Under the pieces are notes generated by a model that was not told the DNA's origin, did not search any database, and saw nothing but the letters and a program-made list of their open reading frames with translations. From CAYYYG01 sp964591375 (lineage in GTDB: Bacteria > Patescibacteriota > Microgenomatia > UBA1406 > GWC2-37-13): DNA of 64,000 bases. The position numbers were made by a program, and so were the translations under genes. The stretch spans positions 4,504 to 68,503 of the forward strand of contig CAZQAU010000007.1 in assembly GCA_964591375.1 (NCBI GenBank), read 5' to 3'. Positions 39,721-49,356 of the stretch are shown piece after piece. How positions within the stretch are numbered: the stretch's first letter is position 1; the number at the start of each line of letters is the position of its first letter.

Positions 39721-41931
39721 ATGGCTCGTAAAAAGAAACTTTTTAAGATACCTTTCATTAGTTTTAAAATTAACGGTAAAACAATTTTAAATATTATCGG
39801 ATTTTGTATTCTGGTTGCTGGTGTGATAAGTTTATTGTCATTCCTGCGTTTTTTGGGTATTAGTGAATTAGATGGGAAGTTTCTACAGGATATCAATAGT
39901 TCACTCGTAGAAAAGTTCGGATTATTATCGATCTTCGTTCCTTTTATTATCATTATGTTTTCCGGACATTTTTTTAATGGCAAGAAACTTAAACTGATAC
40001 AGTTTAATGTCAGTTTTGGTACGCTCATGCTATTTGTAGCATTTCTCGGATTTTTCCAGACAGGTATATGGGGAAAAAATATTTTCGACAATCTAACTCA
40101 AGATTTTTCACTAGCAGGAGCACTGATCATTCTTTTGATAACGTTAGTTATTGGTCTTGTCTTATTTTTAGACACATCTATTGACGTGTTTTTGATACTG
40201 GCTCTTAAATCTGTAAAAGTAGGCATGCACTTTTTTAAACATCATGTAGTGCGCACCTTATTTGCAGAAAAGAAGGGCGGTCCAGTTATTAAACAGGCAG
40301 GAAAAGGCAAAGAAGGTGAATTTATCCGTTCTGAAGAAACTCCGAAAGCGAATGTTGAACCAAAAAAACCAGCCACCGTACCGGCACCCGCACCTCAGCC
40401 TATTTTAGTGAATCAACCAAAGAAAGACCTGGTAACTACAGCCGGTCTGAATTTGAAATCTCCGATGTCACCGACAATGTCTTCTACATGGGTTTATCCG
40501 CCTCTTAACTTATTGCAGGAAGTTAGTCAGAAAGAAGCTTTACGAGGAGACGTCAAAAAAAATGCCGATGTTATTGAAAAAACTCTCGATAGTTTTGGTA
40601 TCCGTGCTCGTGTAGCTGAAGTTAATTTTGGTCCTGCTGTAACTCAGTATGCTCTGGAGATCACCATGGGGACTAAATTGTCGAAAATTACTGCATTAGG
40701 TAATGATTTGGCATTAGCACTGGCTACTCCTACAGGTACTGTCAGAATTGAAGCGCCCATTCCTGGGCGTTCAATGGTTGGTATTGAACTGCCTAATATT
40801 CGTCCTGAGATCGTCACTCTTAAACAAATGCTTGGTTCACCAATATTTACTTCGAATCCGGATCCATTACTAGTACCAATGGGACTCGATGTCGCTGGTG
40901 AGCCGCAGCCAACCAGTATAGCCAAAATGCCTCACGTACTGATCGCGGGTACAACAGGTTCCGGAAAGTCGGTACTTTTGAATGCATGGATTACGACTTT
41001 CCTTTTCCGTACCAAACCCAGTGAATTGCAGATGATTTTAGTAGATCCAAAGCGTGTAGAACTTGCTTTATATAATGGTATTCCACATCTATTAACTGAA
41101 GTTATTGTTGAGCCTGATAAGATTTTATCCGCCTTACGATGGACGGTGAGTGAAATGGAAAATAGATACAAAGAATTTGCAAAAGTGGGAGTCAGAAACC
41201 TAGAAGGATATAATAAGCTGGAAGGAATTCAAAAAAAGCCATACATCGTTTTTGTTATTGATGAACTTGCAGATCTGATGATGTTTGCATCCAATGATGC
41301 TGAAGATCTCATTACGCGTATCGCTCAAATGGCACGTGCTACAGGAATTCATTTGGTTTTGGCTACCCAAAGACCATCTGTTGATGTCATTACCGGTTTA
41401 ATGAAAGCTAATATCCCATCCCGTGTAGCATTTAGCGTATCATCGATGATCGATTCACGTGTTATCATCGATTCGCCTGGGGCGGAAAAATTACTCGGAA
41501 AAGGTGATATGTTGTATCTGCCAGCAGATCAGGCAAAGCCACGTCGTATCCAAGGTGCATTTATAACCGAAAAGGAAGTGCATGAAGTAGTAAACTTTTT
41601 GAAGGCGCAAGTTCCTGAAGTACACTATACAGAAGAAATCACTGAGTCAAGTACGCCTTTAGCAGGCCGCGGTGGCACAATGGTTGCAGGAGGTGGAGGA
41701 GATCAGGATCCTTTCTTTAATCAGGCAGTCGAAATTATTTCGCAGTTTGATAAAGCATCCGCATCTCTACTTCAGCGTAGATTAAAGGTGGGATATGCAC
41801 GTGCAGCCCGCTTACTGGATGAATTGGAAGCGGCTGGTTATGTTGGACCTGCTGAAGGTTCCAAACCTCGTGAAGTAATCAAAAGACCAGGTTCACCTAC
41901 AGTTGAGAGCGATGTACAGCCTATGGGGTAA
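39721..41931 (+). CDS. ftsK: FtsK/SpoIIIE DNA translocase
   Basis: 736 aa from ATG 39721 (MARKKKLFK); a TTG 30 nt upstream is less likely. Four membrane helices in the first ~160 residues, a Pro/Lys-rich linker, the alpha-beta motor with Walker A GTTGSGKSVLLN and FVIDELADLMM, and a C-terminal gamma winged-helix (DPFFNQAVEIISQFDKASAS, RRLKVGYARAARLLDELE) that would read KOPS-like sites. It pumps chromosome DNA through the septum and promotes dimer resolution. Confidence 0.96.
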   Translation: MARKKKLFKIPFISFKINGKTILNIIGFCILVAGVISLLSFLRFLGISELDGKFLQDINSSLVEKFGLLSIFVPFIIIMFSGHFFNGKKLKLIQFNVSFGTLMLFVAFLGFFQTGIWGKNIFDNLTQDFSLAGALIILLITLVIGLVLFLDTSIDVFLILALKSVKVGMHFFKHHVVRTLFAEKKGGPVIKQAGKGKEGEFIRSEETPKANVEPKKPATVPAPAPQPILVNQPKKDLVTTAGLNLKSPMSPTMSSTWVYPPLNLLQEVSQKEALRGDVKKNADVIEKTLDSFGIRARVAEVNFGPAVTQYALEITMGTKLSKITALGNDLALALATPTGTVRIEAPIPGRSMVGIELPNIRPEIVTLKQMLGSPIFTSNPDPLLVPMGLDVAGEPQPTSIAKMPHVLIAGTTGSGKSVLLNAWITTFLFRTKPSELQMILVDPKRVELALYNGIPHLLTEVIVEPDKILSALRWTVSEMENRYKEFAKVGVRNLEGYNKLEGIQKKPYIVFVIDELADLMMFASNDAEDLITRIAQMARATGIHLVLATQRPSVDVITGLMKANIPSRVAFSVSSMIDSRVIIDSPGAEKLLGKGDMLYLPADQAKPRRIQGAFITEKEVHEVVNFLKAQVPEVHYTEEITESSTPLAGRGGTMVAGGGGDQDPFFNQAVEIISQFDKASASLLQRRLKVGYARAARLLDELEAAGYVGPAEGSKPREVIKRPGSPTVESDVQPMG

Positions 41932-41951
41932 TGCCTTCAATACTTCGATAG

Positions 41952-42911
41952 TTATAAATACTTATCTATATTTGCATTATGTTCTTCCAAGGTCTTGGCA
42001 TAATGCATTTTGCCTGTAAGATCGGAAATATAATACCAGTAAGGGGTAGAATTATCAGCTTGAGCTACTGCTTGTATCGATTCCAACCCTGGGCTGCAAA
42101 TGGGCCCCGGTGGTAAGCCAATTACTTTATATGTGTTGTAAGGTGAGTTTATTTCCAGATCATCAGTAGAAAGCTCTTTTTTCCACCATCGTTTTTCTCC
42201 TGGTTGATATCCAAGAATGTACTGAACAGTGGCATCGATATTAAGATGCCATTCTTCCTGTAATCGTTTCAACAGAATGTTGGCTACTTGTTGCTTGTCT
42301 TCCGGTGTTCGAGCTTCACGTTCTACTAATGAAGCTAATATAATAACTTGTTTTTCCGTGAGATTTCTCTGCTTTGCCTCTGCACGAAGTTTACTATCAA
42401 ATTTAGAATCAAATGTATTCTTAAGTATTGATAGTATCTTTTCTGTATTTGCACCACTGGGGATACGGTAGGTCTCGGGAAATAAATAGCCTTCTTCAGC
42501 CGCATTGGTAAACTCCATTTCCGGAATTTGAAATTTTTGTGCGATAATTTCCGCGACTTCTTCTTTACGAAGACCTTCAATGATTGTAACCCAACTGTCT
42601 TCTGTACCGTGAGTAAGTGATTTAGCCACCTCCTCGGCTGTCATAGATGGGGAAAGAATAAATTTTCCGGCTTGTATTGTCTTTTCAATTCCTAAACGTT
42701 TGACCACTAAATAAAAAACTAATTTACTACGAATAAGTTTCTCATTAGCGAGTTTATTGGTAATTGAATTCATACTCTCGCCAGACTTAACTTCAAATGT
42801 TTGTGTATCTGTATCATTTTTATCAACTGGTAAAGTTCCTTCTCTATATACTGTGTAAGTACCAACCAATGCAACTAAAGTAATAATAAATAGTGTGATA
42901 AATTTTTTCAT
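41952..42911 (-). CDS. mltG: endolytic murein transglycosylase MltG
   Basis: 319 aa from ATG 42911, one base after the stop of the upstream gene; an ATG at 42926 would overlap it. One N-terminal membrane helix, a LysM-like segment (FEVKSGESMNSITNKLANEKLI) and the YceG catalytic domain with the active Glu in ILASLVEREARTPEDKQQVANILLKRL and INSPYNTYKVIGLPPGPICSPG. It cuts nascent glycan strands and sets their length, working with PBPs. Confidence 0.94.
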   Translation of the reverse strand: MKKFITLFIITLVALVGTYTVYREGTLPVDKNDTDTQTFEVKSGESMNSITNKLANEKLIRSKLVFYLVVKRLGIEKTIQAGKFILSPSMTAEEVAKSLTHGTEDSWVTIIEGLRKEEVAEIIAQKFQIPEMEFTNAAEEGYLFPETYRIPSGANTEKILSILKNTFDSKFDSKLRAEAKQRNLTEKQVIILASLVEREARTPEDKQQVANILLKRLQEEWHLNIDATVQYILGYQPGEKRWWKKELSTDDLEINSPYNTYKVIGLPPGPICSPGLESIQAVAQADNSTPYWYYISDLTGKMHYAKTLEEHNANIDKYL

Positions 42912-42912
42912 A

Positions 42913-44175
42913 TTATTCGATTTCATAAATTGGAAAATTTTGTAAAGTTATTTTAGCTTCTTCAATGAGATATTTGTCACAAGAATATAAAAGCATTAGC
43001 GGCTCGTGAGGATCTACTTTTTCATCCAGCTTACGAAGTAAATAAATACCTGCATACTTATCTTTTGGTGCTCCAAGAAGTTTCGCAATAGTATTTAAGT
43101 TATAGTTATTAATATTTTTTACTTTTCCTGATTTATCTGTGCAAATTTCAGATTTATGTGCCTTTGTTTTAAATGTATCTGAATCTATCTGATCGTTACC
43201 ATCTTGAGCTTTAAGTATCTCACGGAATTTTTTTAATGCTTCTCCGGATGCTAAAATGCGACGTGCTTCGTCTTCACCATTTTTTTTAATTTTTGCACCT
43301 TCATAACATATATCAAGTAATTTACCTGCTAATCGCAATGCTTTAGCTTCCAGATTTAGAGGACGATCCTTTTTTTGTTCAAGTACGTACAATACATCTC
43401 TTGCCTCAAGATAAGGCCCAACACCGCGACCGGCTGGTTCAAGCATTTCATTCACATCGGCGATTACCTTTACATTAAATTTTTCACCTAACATACGGAA
43501 TTTATTAGCAACTTTTTCTGCATCTGAAAAATGTCTAATCTTCATAGTACGCCCAACAGGAAGATCTAAAATTAAATGATTTGTCGAAGCAGCAATTTTT
43601 TTAGCCATAATAGAAACTATTACTTTATCGAAAGATTCAAAGGACAATGGTTCTTCTATTCGAATGATAATATCATCTGCAGGTGCGATTCCTAAGTGTC
43701 CACCCCATACCACACAACCACCAACAGTATTAACAATTTTTTCAATCTGATGTGGAGTGAAATTTACATTCGCTAGTACTTCCATAACATCTGCCGTTCC
43801 GGCTGGACTGGTAATCGCTCGAGAGGAAGATTTTGGTATTTTAAAACCTGCTGCTGCAATGATTGGGACGAGAATCATTGTAGTTCTTGTACCAGCTACA
43901 CCACCTGTTGAATGCTTATCTGCAACAATTCCATCAAAATGGAGCTGGGTGCCTGTTTCGACCATTGCTTTTGTGAAATGAAAAAGCTCATCTTCTGAAA
44001 ATCCTTCTTTAAATGAAGCAGCGACGAAGTATGTAGTTAGAATATCATTCAGTCGACGATGTCCAATTTCGTCCATAAGAGTATATATTTCTTTATATGT
44101 AAGTTTCTTTCCGAGTAATTTTTTTTGTATTGCTTTAACTGCCTCCAAATGTTTCGATGATGTTTGTGTTGTCAT
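42913..44175 (-). CDS. AMP/thymidine phosphorylase family enzyme, without the N-terminal extension
   Basis: 420 aa of the nucleoside phosphorylase II family. KHSTGGVAGTRTTMILVPIIAAAG is the phosphate/glycine loop; SRAITSPAGTADVMEVLANV and WGGHLGIAPADDIIIRIE resemble archaeal-type AMP phosphorylase more than E. coli DeoA. The ~80-residue N-terminal domain of AMP phosphorylases is missing. Type III RuBisCO and ribose-bisphosphate isomerase, its partners in the AMP pathway, are not in the window. It would release base and (deoxy)ribose 1-phosphate or ribose 1,5-bisphosphate; which one is unresolved. Confidence 0.82.
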   Translation of the reverse strand: MTTQTSSKHLEAVKAIQKKLLGKKLTYKEIYTLMDEIGHRRLNDILTTYFVAASFKEGFSEDELFHFTKAMVETGTQLHFDGIVADKHSTGGVAGTRTTMILVPIIAAAGFKIPKSSSRAITSPAGTADVMEVLANVNFTPHQIEKIVNTVGGCVVWGGHLGIAPADDIIIRIEEPLSFESFDKVIVSIMAKKIAASTNHLILDLPVGRTMKIRHFSDAEKVANKFRMLGEKFNVKVIADVNEMLEPAGRGVGPYLEARDVLYVLEQKKDRPLNLEAKALRLAGKLLDICYEGAKIKKNGEDEARRILASGEALKKFREILKAQDGNDQIDSDTFKTKAHKSEICTDKSGKVKNINNYNLNTIAKLLGAPKDKYAGIYLLRKLDEKVDPHEPLMLLYSCDKYLIEEAKITLQNFPIYEIE

Positions 44176-44198
44176 TTTGTTAAATGATTATTAATACA

Positions 44199-45830
44199 TT
44201 AAGACTGTGTGCCTGTATATAACTCAGTAATTTTTTTTCGATATTCTTTAACTTTAAATATCATTTGAGTGAGTAAGTACATTTCGCGCACACTGAAGAT
44301 CCATGATAATAATAAATATAGCAAAAAATAAAAACAGAGTACAGTGACGATCAGGAGAAAGACATTTATCGTACGAGTAGTGTCAAAAATTAATCCATCC
44401 AGTAGATCCTTTAAACTATTGGCTGCATAAGCAGATATAAATGCTGCCGAAAGCATTTTCATGGTCTCCATAAAAATTAACTTTATATTAAAGTTTTTAA
44501 GCTTGAGATATAAAACACTCAGCAGTAACAAAACACTCGCTATCATAGAAATAGAGAAAGAAATTCCTAGCGACCATACTGGCATTTTTAGATACATAAT
44601 AAAATAAACGCTTAATACTGCATTTAGAATGACTGAAAATATACCAATATAAAAGGGAGTTTTACTGTCGAAAATAGCATAGAAACATCGTGTGAGAAAA
44701 TAATAAATGGAATGAAAAGGAAGTGAGATGGAAAAATATGAAAGTGTTAATGCGGTTAAGTTTGTTCCCTGCCAATCGAATTTTTCAGAACCGTAAAACA
44801 TACGCACAAGCGGTGTTCGAGCAAATATAAAAAAAGCTGCCATCGGAATAGTTAAGAAAAATAAATTTAGGATTGAGTCCACTATAACTTTTTTGAACTG
44901 ATCAGTATTATTTTCATTGTACATTTCAGATAAATAAGGAAGCGATGCCTGACCGAATGCAATTCCAATCACGGATACAGGCAGTAGTTGTAAATGCTGT
45001 GCTAAATAAAAAATAGTATAGGAGCCTGAACCTAGTAAAGTAGTGAGTGTTAAATCAACGGTTGCGTCAATTTGAGCCACAACTACGGTAAAGATACGTG
45101 GTATAGCTATAAGAAAAAATTCCCATAGAGCTTTGGTTGGCTTGATAACAAACTGATATTTAAAATCACTAAAAGACATTACAGGAATTTGAATAACAAA
45201 AAAAATTACAGCACCAAGTATTACGCCGATGACAGGTGCTAAGAGAGAATAAGAAGATGCAAACGTAAAGGTAGCCAGAATTATCGCTAAGTTATAAATA
45301 ATCGGTGCAATTGCTGGCAATAAAAACATTTTTCGAGCTTGGCTAATGCCAGTAAGAAAATTGCCAAATATCAAGAATGGTAGTTGGCCGAGTAGCAGTA
45401 ATTCTGAATAGTAAGTAATAACACGAGTTTTGGAATCACTAAAACCAGGTGTAATAATCTGCATTATATGTCCTAAAAAGAGCATAATGATGAGTACTAA
45501 TCCAAAAAGAGTTACTATGATAATATTCATCACAGAAGAGATAGTTACGCTCTGTAATTCCTTGTTTTTATCATACTTAATAAAAAATGGAATAAAGGAT
45601 GTAGTTAATGCTCCCGTAATGAGGATTTCAAAAATTAAATCCGGAATACGAAATGCTGCGAAAAATATATCTAGCTGTTCTTTAGTAAAATATGCAGTTA
45701 GAGTACGGTATCGCAAAAAACCAAAAATGCGCGCAATCATGACCATTGTAGCTATCAGAATAGTCGATGAAATAATGCTCGTTTGTTTGGCAAAGATAAT
45801 TTGTTTTGTCTTTCCTAAAAATTTGTCCAT
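44199..45830 (-). CDS. murJ: lipid II flippase MurJ
   Basis: 543 aa with about 14 membrane helices. MurJ marks: ARIFGFLRYRTLTAYF at the start (cytoplasmic Arg residues), FRIPDLIFEILITGALTTSFIPFF, and FLAQHLQLLPVSVIGIAFGQASLPYLSEM. It moves lipid II to the outer face of the membrane. Divergent from mraZ. A strong AGGAGAG ribosome site lies 7 nt before the ATG, one of few in the window. Confidence 0.93.
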   Translation of the reverse strand: MDKFLGKTKQIIFAKQTSIISSTILIATMVMIARIFGFLRYRTLTAYFTKEQLDIFFAAFRIPDLIFEILITGALTTSFIPFFIKYDKNKELQSVTISSVMNIIIVTLFGLVLIIMLFLGHIMQIITPGFSDSKTRVITYYSELLLLGQLPFLIFGNFLTGISQARKMFLLPAIAPIIYNLAIILATFTFASSYSLLAPVIGVILGAVIFFVIQIPVMSFSDFKYQFVIKPTKALWEFFLIAIPRIFTVVVAQIDATVDLTLTTLLGSGSYTIFYLAQHLQLLPVSVIGIAFGQASLPYLSEMYNENNTDQFKKVIVDSILNLFFLTIPMAAFFIFARTPLVRMFYGSEKFDWQGTNLTALTLSYFSISLPFHSIYYFLTRCFYAIFDSKTPFYIGIFSVILNAVLSVYFIMYLKMPVWSLGISFSISMIASVLLLLSVLYLKLKNFNIKLIFMETMKMLSAAFISAYAANSLKDLLDGLIFDTTRTINVFLLIVTVLCFYFLLYLLLSWIFSVREMYLLTQMIFKVKEYRKKITELYTGTQS

Positions 45831-45837
45831 TATTGAT

Positions 45838-45855
45838 CTCTCCTGAATAATTATA
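45838..45855 (-). promoter_or_regulatory. murJ -10 box and strong ribosome binding site
   Basis: Minus strand TATAAT (45850-45855) and AGGAGAG (45838-45844), 7 nt before the murJ ATG at 45830. The -35 region is poor. Confidence 0.5.
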
Positions 45856-46015
45856 CTTATGTAAAACCATTTTATCTATTGCTTAATAGATATTTCTATA
45901 CTCATTTTCACATCACTTATTTGCTTCTTCATAAATTTTTCTTATCGTAAATATATCGTTTTTTTGATGTGAGCATTTTGATATGGTTTTATATAAAAAA
46001 ATACTCCTTATGCCA

Positions 46016-46066
46016 TTGACATTTAGATCAAAATGGCGAATAATGGTTTTATATGGTGTTTTTTGG
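46016..46066 (+). promoter_or_regulatory. mraZ promoter with 10-bp-spaced MraZ boxes
   Basis: TTGACA (46016-46021), 17 bp, AATAAT (46039-46044). TGG triplets at 46034, 46044, 46054 and 46064 are spaced exactly 10 bp, the period of known MraZ operator repeats (GTGGG-type). They run across the -10, start site and first codons of mraZ. TGGTTTTATAT also occurs at 45984, 60 bp before its copy at 46044. The -10 ends 8 nt before the ATG. Confidence 0.65.
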
Positions 46067-46448
46067 TGAATATCAAGTTTCTTTTACTGCACCGGGCAGA
46101 ATTGTACTTCCCAAAAAGCTCCGTGAACTTTTAAAAGGAAATACATTTGTTTTAACAAAAGGTTTTGATAATTGCTTAGCAGGATATGACAAAGAAGACT
46201 GGGAATTGAGAGCGAAAGAACTTTTAAATGTTTCACTATTGGAACGTGAGAACCTTGAAAAAAGAAGATTCTTGTTTTCATCGGCAGTCTATTTGGAAAT
46301 AGACGATCAGGGGAGATTTGTTGTACCTAAAAATCTACTCCTCTATGGATCATTAAGTCAAAAAGTAGTGATTGTCGGAACAGGTGATCATTTCGAAATC
46401 TGGGATGGAAATAAATGGGATCTATATACAAAGAACATGAAAGATTGA
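46053..46448 (+). CDS. mraZ: MraZ transcriptional regulator
   Basis: 131 aa with two SpoVT/AbrB-like halves: FGEYQVSFTAPGRIVLPKKLRELL and VYLEIDDQGRFVVPKNLLLYGSL, each with the D/A-x-x-GR-hydrophobic-P signature. MraZ represses its own dcw operon and can interact with RsmH. It is first in the cluster. TGG repeats with 10-bp spacing overlap its start. The N-terminal VFF replaces the usual MF. Confidence 0.94.
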   Translation: MVFFGEYQVSFTAPGRIVLPKKLRELLKGNTFVLTKGFDNCLAGYDKEDWELRAKELLNVSLLERENLEKRRFLFSSAVYLEIDDQGRFVVPKNLLLYGSLSQKVVIVGTGDHFEIWDGNKWDLYTKNMKD

Positions 46449-46471
46449 TATAATAGCACTTTGATATAAAT

Positions 46472-47326
46472 ATGCATACTCCAGTACTAGCAGATCAAGC
46501 AATTGATGCTCTGCAAATAAAAAAAGGCGGATTATATATAGATGCCACTGCCGGTGAAGGTGGACATGTGATACGTATATTGGATCTCGGAGGTAAAGTT
46601 TTGGCTATCGACTGGGATGAGTCGCAGATTCAAAATATAAAATCTAAATTTCGTCATGACAACCTATTATTGGAAACAGGTAGTTTTGCCGATATTGAAT
46701 CTATAGCTCAGAAAAACAATTTCTTACCTGTCGACGGAATTCTTTTCGATTTTGGCTTGTCAATGAAGCAAATTAGAGAATCAGGACGCGGATTCTCTTA
46801 TAATAATCCGGCAGAGAAATTGGATATGCGCATCGATGGTAAGGAAGGTATCACAGCTGAAGAAATTATTAATAGTTACAGTGTACAAGATTTATATGAA
46901 ACGTTTTCAAAATATTCTGAAGAATTCCATTCTTTACCAATTGCTGAAGCTATTGGCCGGGCCCGTGATGTAAGACCAATTCGAACAGTAGGTCAGCTTA
47001 CTTTTGCGATTGATCGTGCAATTAAAACATGCACAATGGGGCACCGTCACGGTAGAGAAATTTATGCAACAATTTTTCAAGCGCTAAGAATTGTAGTTAA
47101 TGATGAGTTTGATCAGATAAAAAAAGGAATTGAAGGAGCTGTCAAAATTTTAAAACCGGAAGGGAGAATAGTGACAATAACCTTCCATTCTCTCGAAGAT
47201 AGAATAGTAAAACGGTTTGTTGAAGCAAATGATTTACAGTTTTTAAAAAAACACGTTATAAAAGGTGATTATCGGAAGTCGTTTGAACGCTCAGCTAAGC
47301 TGAGGACAATTATAAAAAAAATATAA
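46472..47326 (+). CDS. rsmH: 16S rRNA (cytosine1402-N4)-methyltransferase RsmH
   Basis: 284 aa. SAM-binding YIDATAGEGGHVIRIL and LAIDWDESQI; GILFDFGLSMKQIRESGRGFSY; the C-terminal RIVTITFHSLEDRIVKRFVE is diagnostic. It methylates C1402 in the ribosomal P site. Second gene of the dcw cluster, 23 bp after mraZ. Confidence 0.96.
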   Translation: MHTPVLADQAIDALQIKKGGLYIDATAGEGGHVIRILDLGGKVLAIDWDESQIQNIKSKFRHDNLLLETGSFADIESIAQKNNFLPVDGILFDFGLSMKQIRESGRGFSYNNPAEKLDMRIDGKEGITAEEIINSYSVQDLYETFSKYSEEFHSLPIAEAIGRARDVRPIRTVGQLTFAIDRAIKTCTMGHRHGREIYATIFQALRIVVNDEFDQIKKGIEGAVKILKPEGRIVTITFHSLEDRIVKRFVEANDLQFLKKHVIKGDYRKSFERSAKLRTIIKKI

Positions 47327-47329
47327 ACT

Positions 47330-47605
47330 ATGAAACTAATTGGAAAATATGGAATATGGTTGGTTATTTTGATTCTTATGGTAGTAAACGTATATGTATT
47401 CGTTTCTGGTGTAAAACTTGGCGATGAGATAAGCCGGTTTGACAGAGAAATAGCTCGTTTAAATCAGGAAAATTTGGAGTTGGAAAAAAAAGTATTTAGT
47501 GCCGAGTCATTGAACCACGCTGCATCAGTGGCAGCACAGCTTAATTTTACTAATGGCGCGCCTCCTGTCTATCTTGAGAATCAGACATACGCGCTGAATA
47601 GATAA
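47330..47605 (+). CDS. ftsL: FtsL-like division protein
   Basis: 91 aa with a short cytoplasmic start, one membrane helix (~8-27) and a coiled coil (DEISRFDREIARLNQENLELEKKV), the FtsL/DivIC plan. Sequence alone is weak; position between rsmH and the ftsI-type PBP makes FtsL the best call. It would help recruit and activate the septal synthase complex. Confidence 0.72.
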   Translation: MKLIGKYGIWLVILILMVVNVYVFVSGVKLGDEISRFDREIARLNQENLELEKKVFSAESLNHAASVAAQLNFTNGAPPVYLENQTYALNR

Positions 47606-47642
47606 CCATTGTGGTGATATTGTATAGTTTATATCCTTACGT

Positions 47643-49307
47643 ATGCTTAAACTGAAATTTCTCTTCACTATTTTTTTTGTTTTCTTCATACTCATCGTAG
47701 CTAAACTATTTTATATTCAGGTTTTCTATATAAAAACCCATCCCACTGACTACTTAACCATTCAGTCGTTACAACCGGAGCGGGGTCGAATTTTTGATAG
47801 GAATGGTGCTCCTATGGTAGTGAATGAATCAATATATCGGTTATTTGCAGAGCCAAAACTTATTGCTGATAAAGAAGAAATGGTCACAAAACTGGAAAAT
47901 ATTCTCCATATCGGAGAGGCCACATTAGAAGCCCGTATCGACCTAAAAAAAGACTGGGTTTCTGTAAAGTCGGAGATCAGTCCGGAAATAAAAGATAAAA
48001 TTAGTAAACTTAAACTAGCCGGTCTCGGTTTCGAAGAACAAAGAAAGCGTTACTATCCGGAGTCTTCTCTGTCAGCACATTTGGTTGGATTTGTGGGAAA
48101 AAATGCTGAAAGTGATAGTGTGGGATACTTCGGATTAGAAGGATATTATGATAAGGAATTAACAGGTATATCGGGAGTAATGCGTTCAGAACGGGATTTG
48201 ATTGGAAGACCTATATTTGTCGGTACACAGGAACGAGTAGATCCGGAAGATGGGCGCGATTTATATTTATCCATAGATAAAACTGTCCAACATATTGCTA
48301 AAACAAAACTAATTCAAGGAATAGAACGATATAAAGCGAAAGAAGGTTGTGTAATTGTAGCCAACCCAATGACGATGGAGTTGCTTGCCATGACATGTTT
48401 ACCTGATTTTGATCCGGATAAATATTATGACTTCACAGAAGATAATTTTAAAAATCCGGCTATAACTAATGTGTATGAGCCGGGTTCTATTTTTAAGCCC
48501 CTAATAGTTGCGGCTGGTGTGGAACAAAAAGCAATCAAACCAGATGAAATGTTTGATGAAGATGGCCCTGTCACCGTAGGTGGATACACGATCCGTACTT
48601 GGGATAATAAATATGAAGGACGCATTTCTATGACGCGTATCCTGGAAAAATCATCGAATGTGGGTATGGTTTATATTGGAAATAAGATGGGTGATAAGAG
48701 CGTATTAAATTATGTTAAAAAGTTTGGTTTTGGTGAAAAGACAGGGATTGATTTGCAGGGTGAATTCAGTAGCTATTTAAAACCTGATGCTGAATGGTAT
48801 CCAATTGATTATGCAACAGTCACTTTCGGTCAGGGAATTGCAGTAACTCCTTTGCAGATGGTCCGTGCATTTTCTTCGATTATTAATGGGGGAAAGTTAA
48901 TGCAACCGTATGTCGTTTCTTCCATTCAAAATGATGGGGAAATAAAAAAACATGAACCTGTAGTATCACGTCGTACAGTTTCCGAAAGAACCTCAGAGAT
49001 AATTAAAAAAATGTTGGTGATGACTGTGGAAAATGGAGAAATTAAATGGGCTAAACCTAAAGGATATAAAATTGGAGGTAAGACAGGTACAGCTCAAATT
49101 GCAATTGAAGGGAAATATGATCCCAATAAAACAATCGCTTCATTCATGGGGTTTGGTCCGGCTGATGACCCTAAATTTATCGCATTAGTTGTACTTCGTG
49201 AGCCACAAGCTTCTATATGGGGTTCAGAAACGGCAGCACCATTATTTTTTGAAATTGCTAAAGAACTATTAGCTTATTACAATATCCCTCCCACGAGCAA
49301 TGAATAA
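47643..49307 (+). CDS. ftsI: class B penicillin-binding protein FtsI (PBP3-like)
   Basis: 554 aa. Membrane helix ~6-25; dimerisation/pedestal domain (QPERGRIFDRNGAPMVVN, VGFVGKNAESDSVGYFGLEGYYD); transpeptidase domain with catalytic S282 in GSIFKPL, SSN in KSSNVGMVYIG and KTGTAQIAIEG. No PASTA repeats. It cross-links septal peptidoglycan with an FtsW/RodA partner, which is not in the window. Third cell-division gene of the cluster. Confidence 0.95.
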   Translation: MLKLKFLFTIFFVFFILIVAKLFYIQVFYIKTHPTDYLTIQSLQPERGRIFDRNGAPMVVNESIYRLFAEPKLIADKEEMVTKLENILHIGEATLEARIDLKKDWVSVKSEISPEIKDKISKLKLAGLGFEEQRKRYYPESSLSAHLVGFVGKNAESDSVGYFGLEGYYDKELTGISGVMRSERDLIGRPIFVGTQERVDPEDGRDLYLSIDKTVQHIAKTKLIQGIERYKAKEGCVIVANPMTMELLAMTCLPDFDPDKYYDFTEDNFKNPAITNVYEPGSIFKPLIVAAGVEQKAIKPDEMFDEDGPVTVGGYTIRTWDNKYEGRISMTRILEKSSNVGMVYIGNKMGDKSVLNYVKKFGFGEKTGIDLQGEFSSYLKPDAEWYPIDYATVTFGQGIAVTPLQMVRAFSSIINGGKLMQPYVVSSIQNDGEIKKHEPVVSRRTVSERTSEIIKKMLVMTVENGEIKWAKPKGYKIGGKTGTAQIAIEGKYDPNKTIASFMGFGPADDPKFIALVVLREPQASIWGSETAAPLFFEIAKELLAYYNIPPTSNE

Positions 49308-49356
49308 TCTAAAATACATTGCATGAATTCAAAAATTTTGATTTAATTATTTTAAG

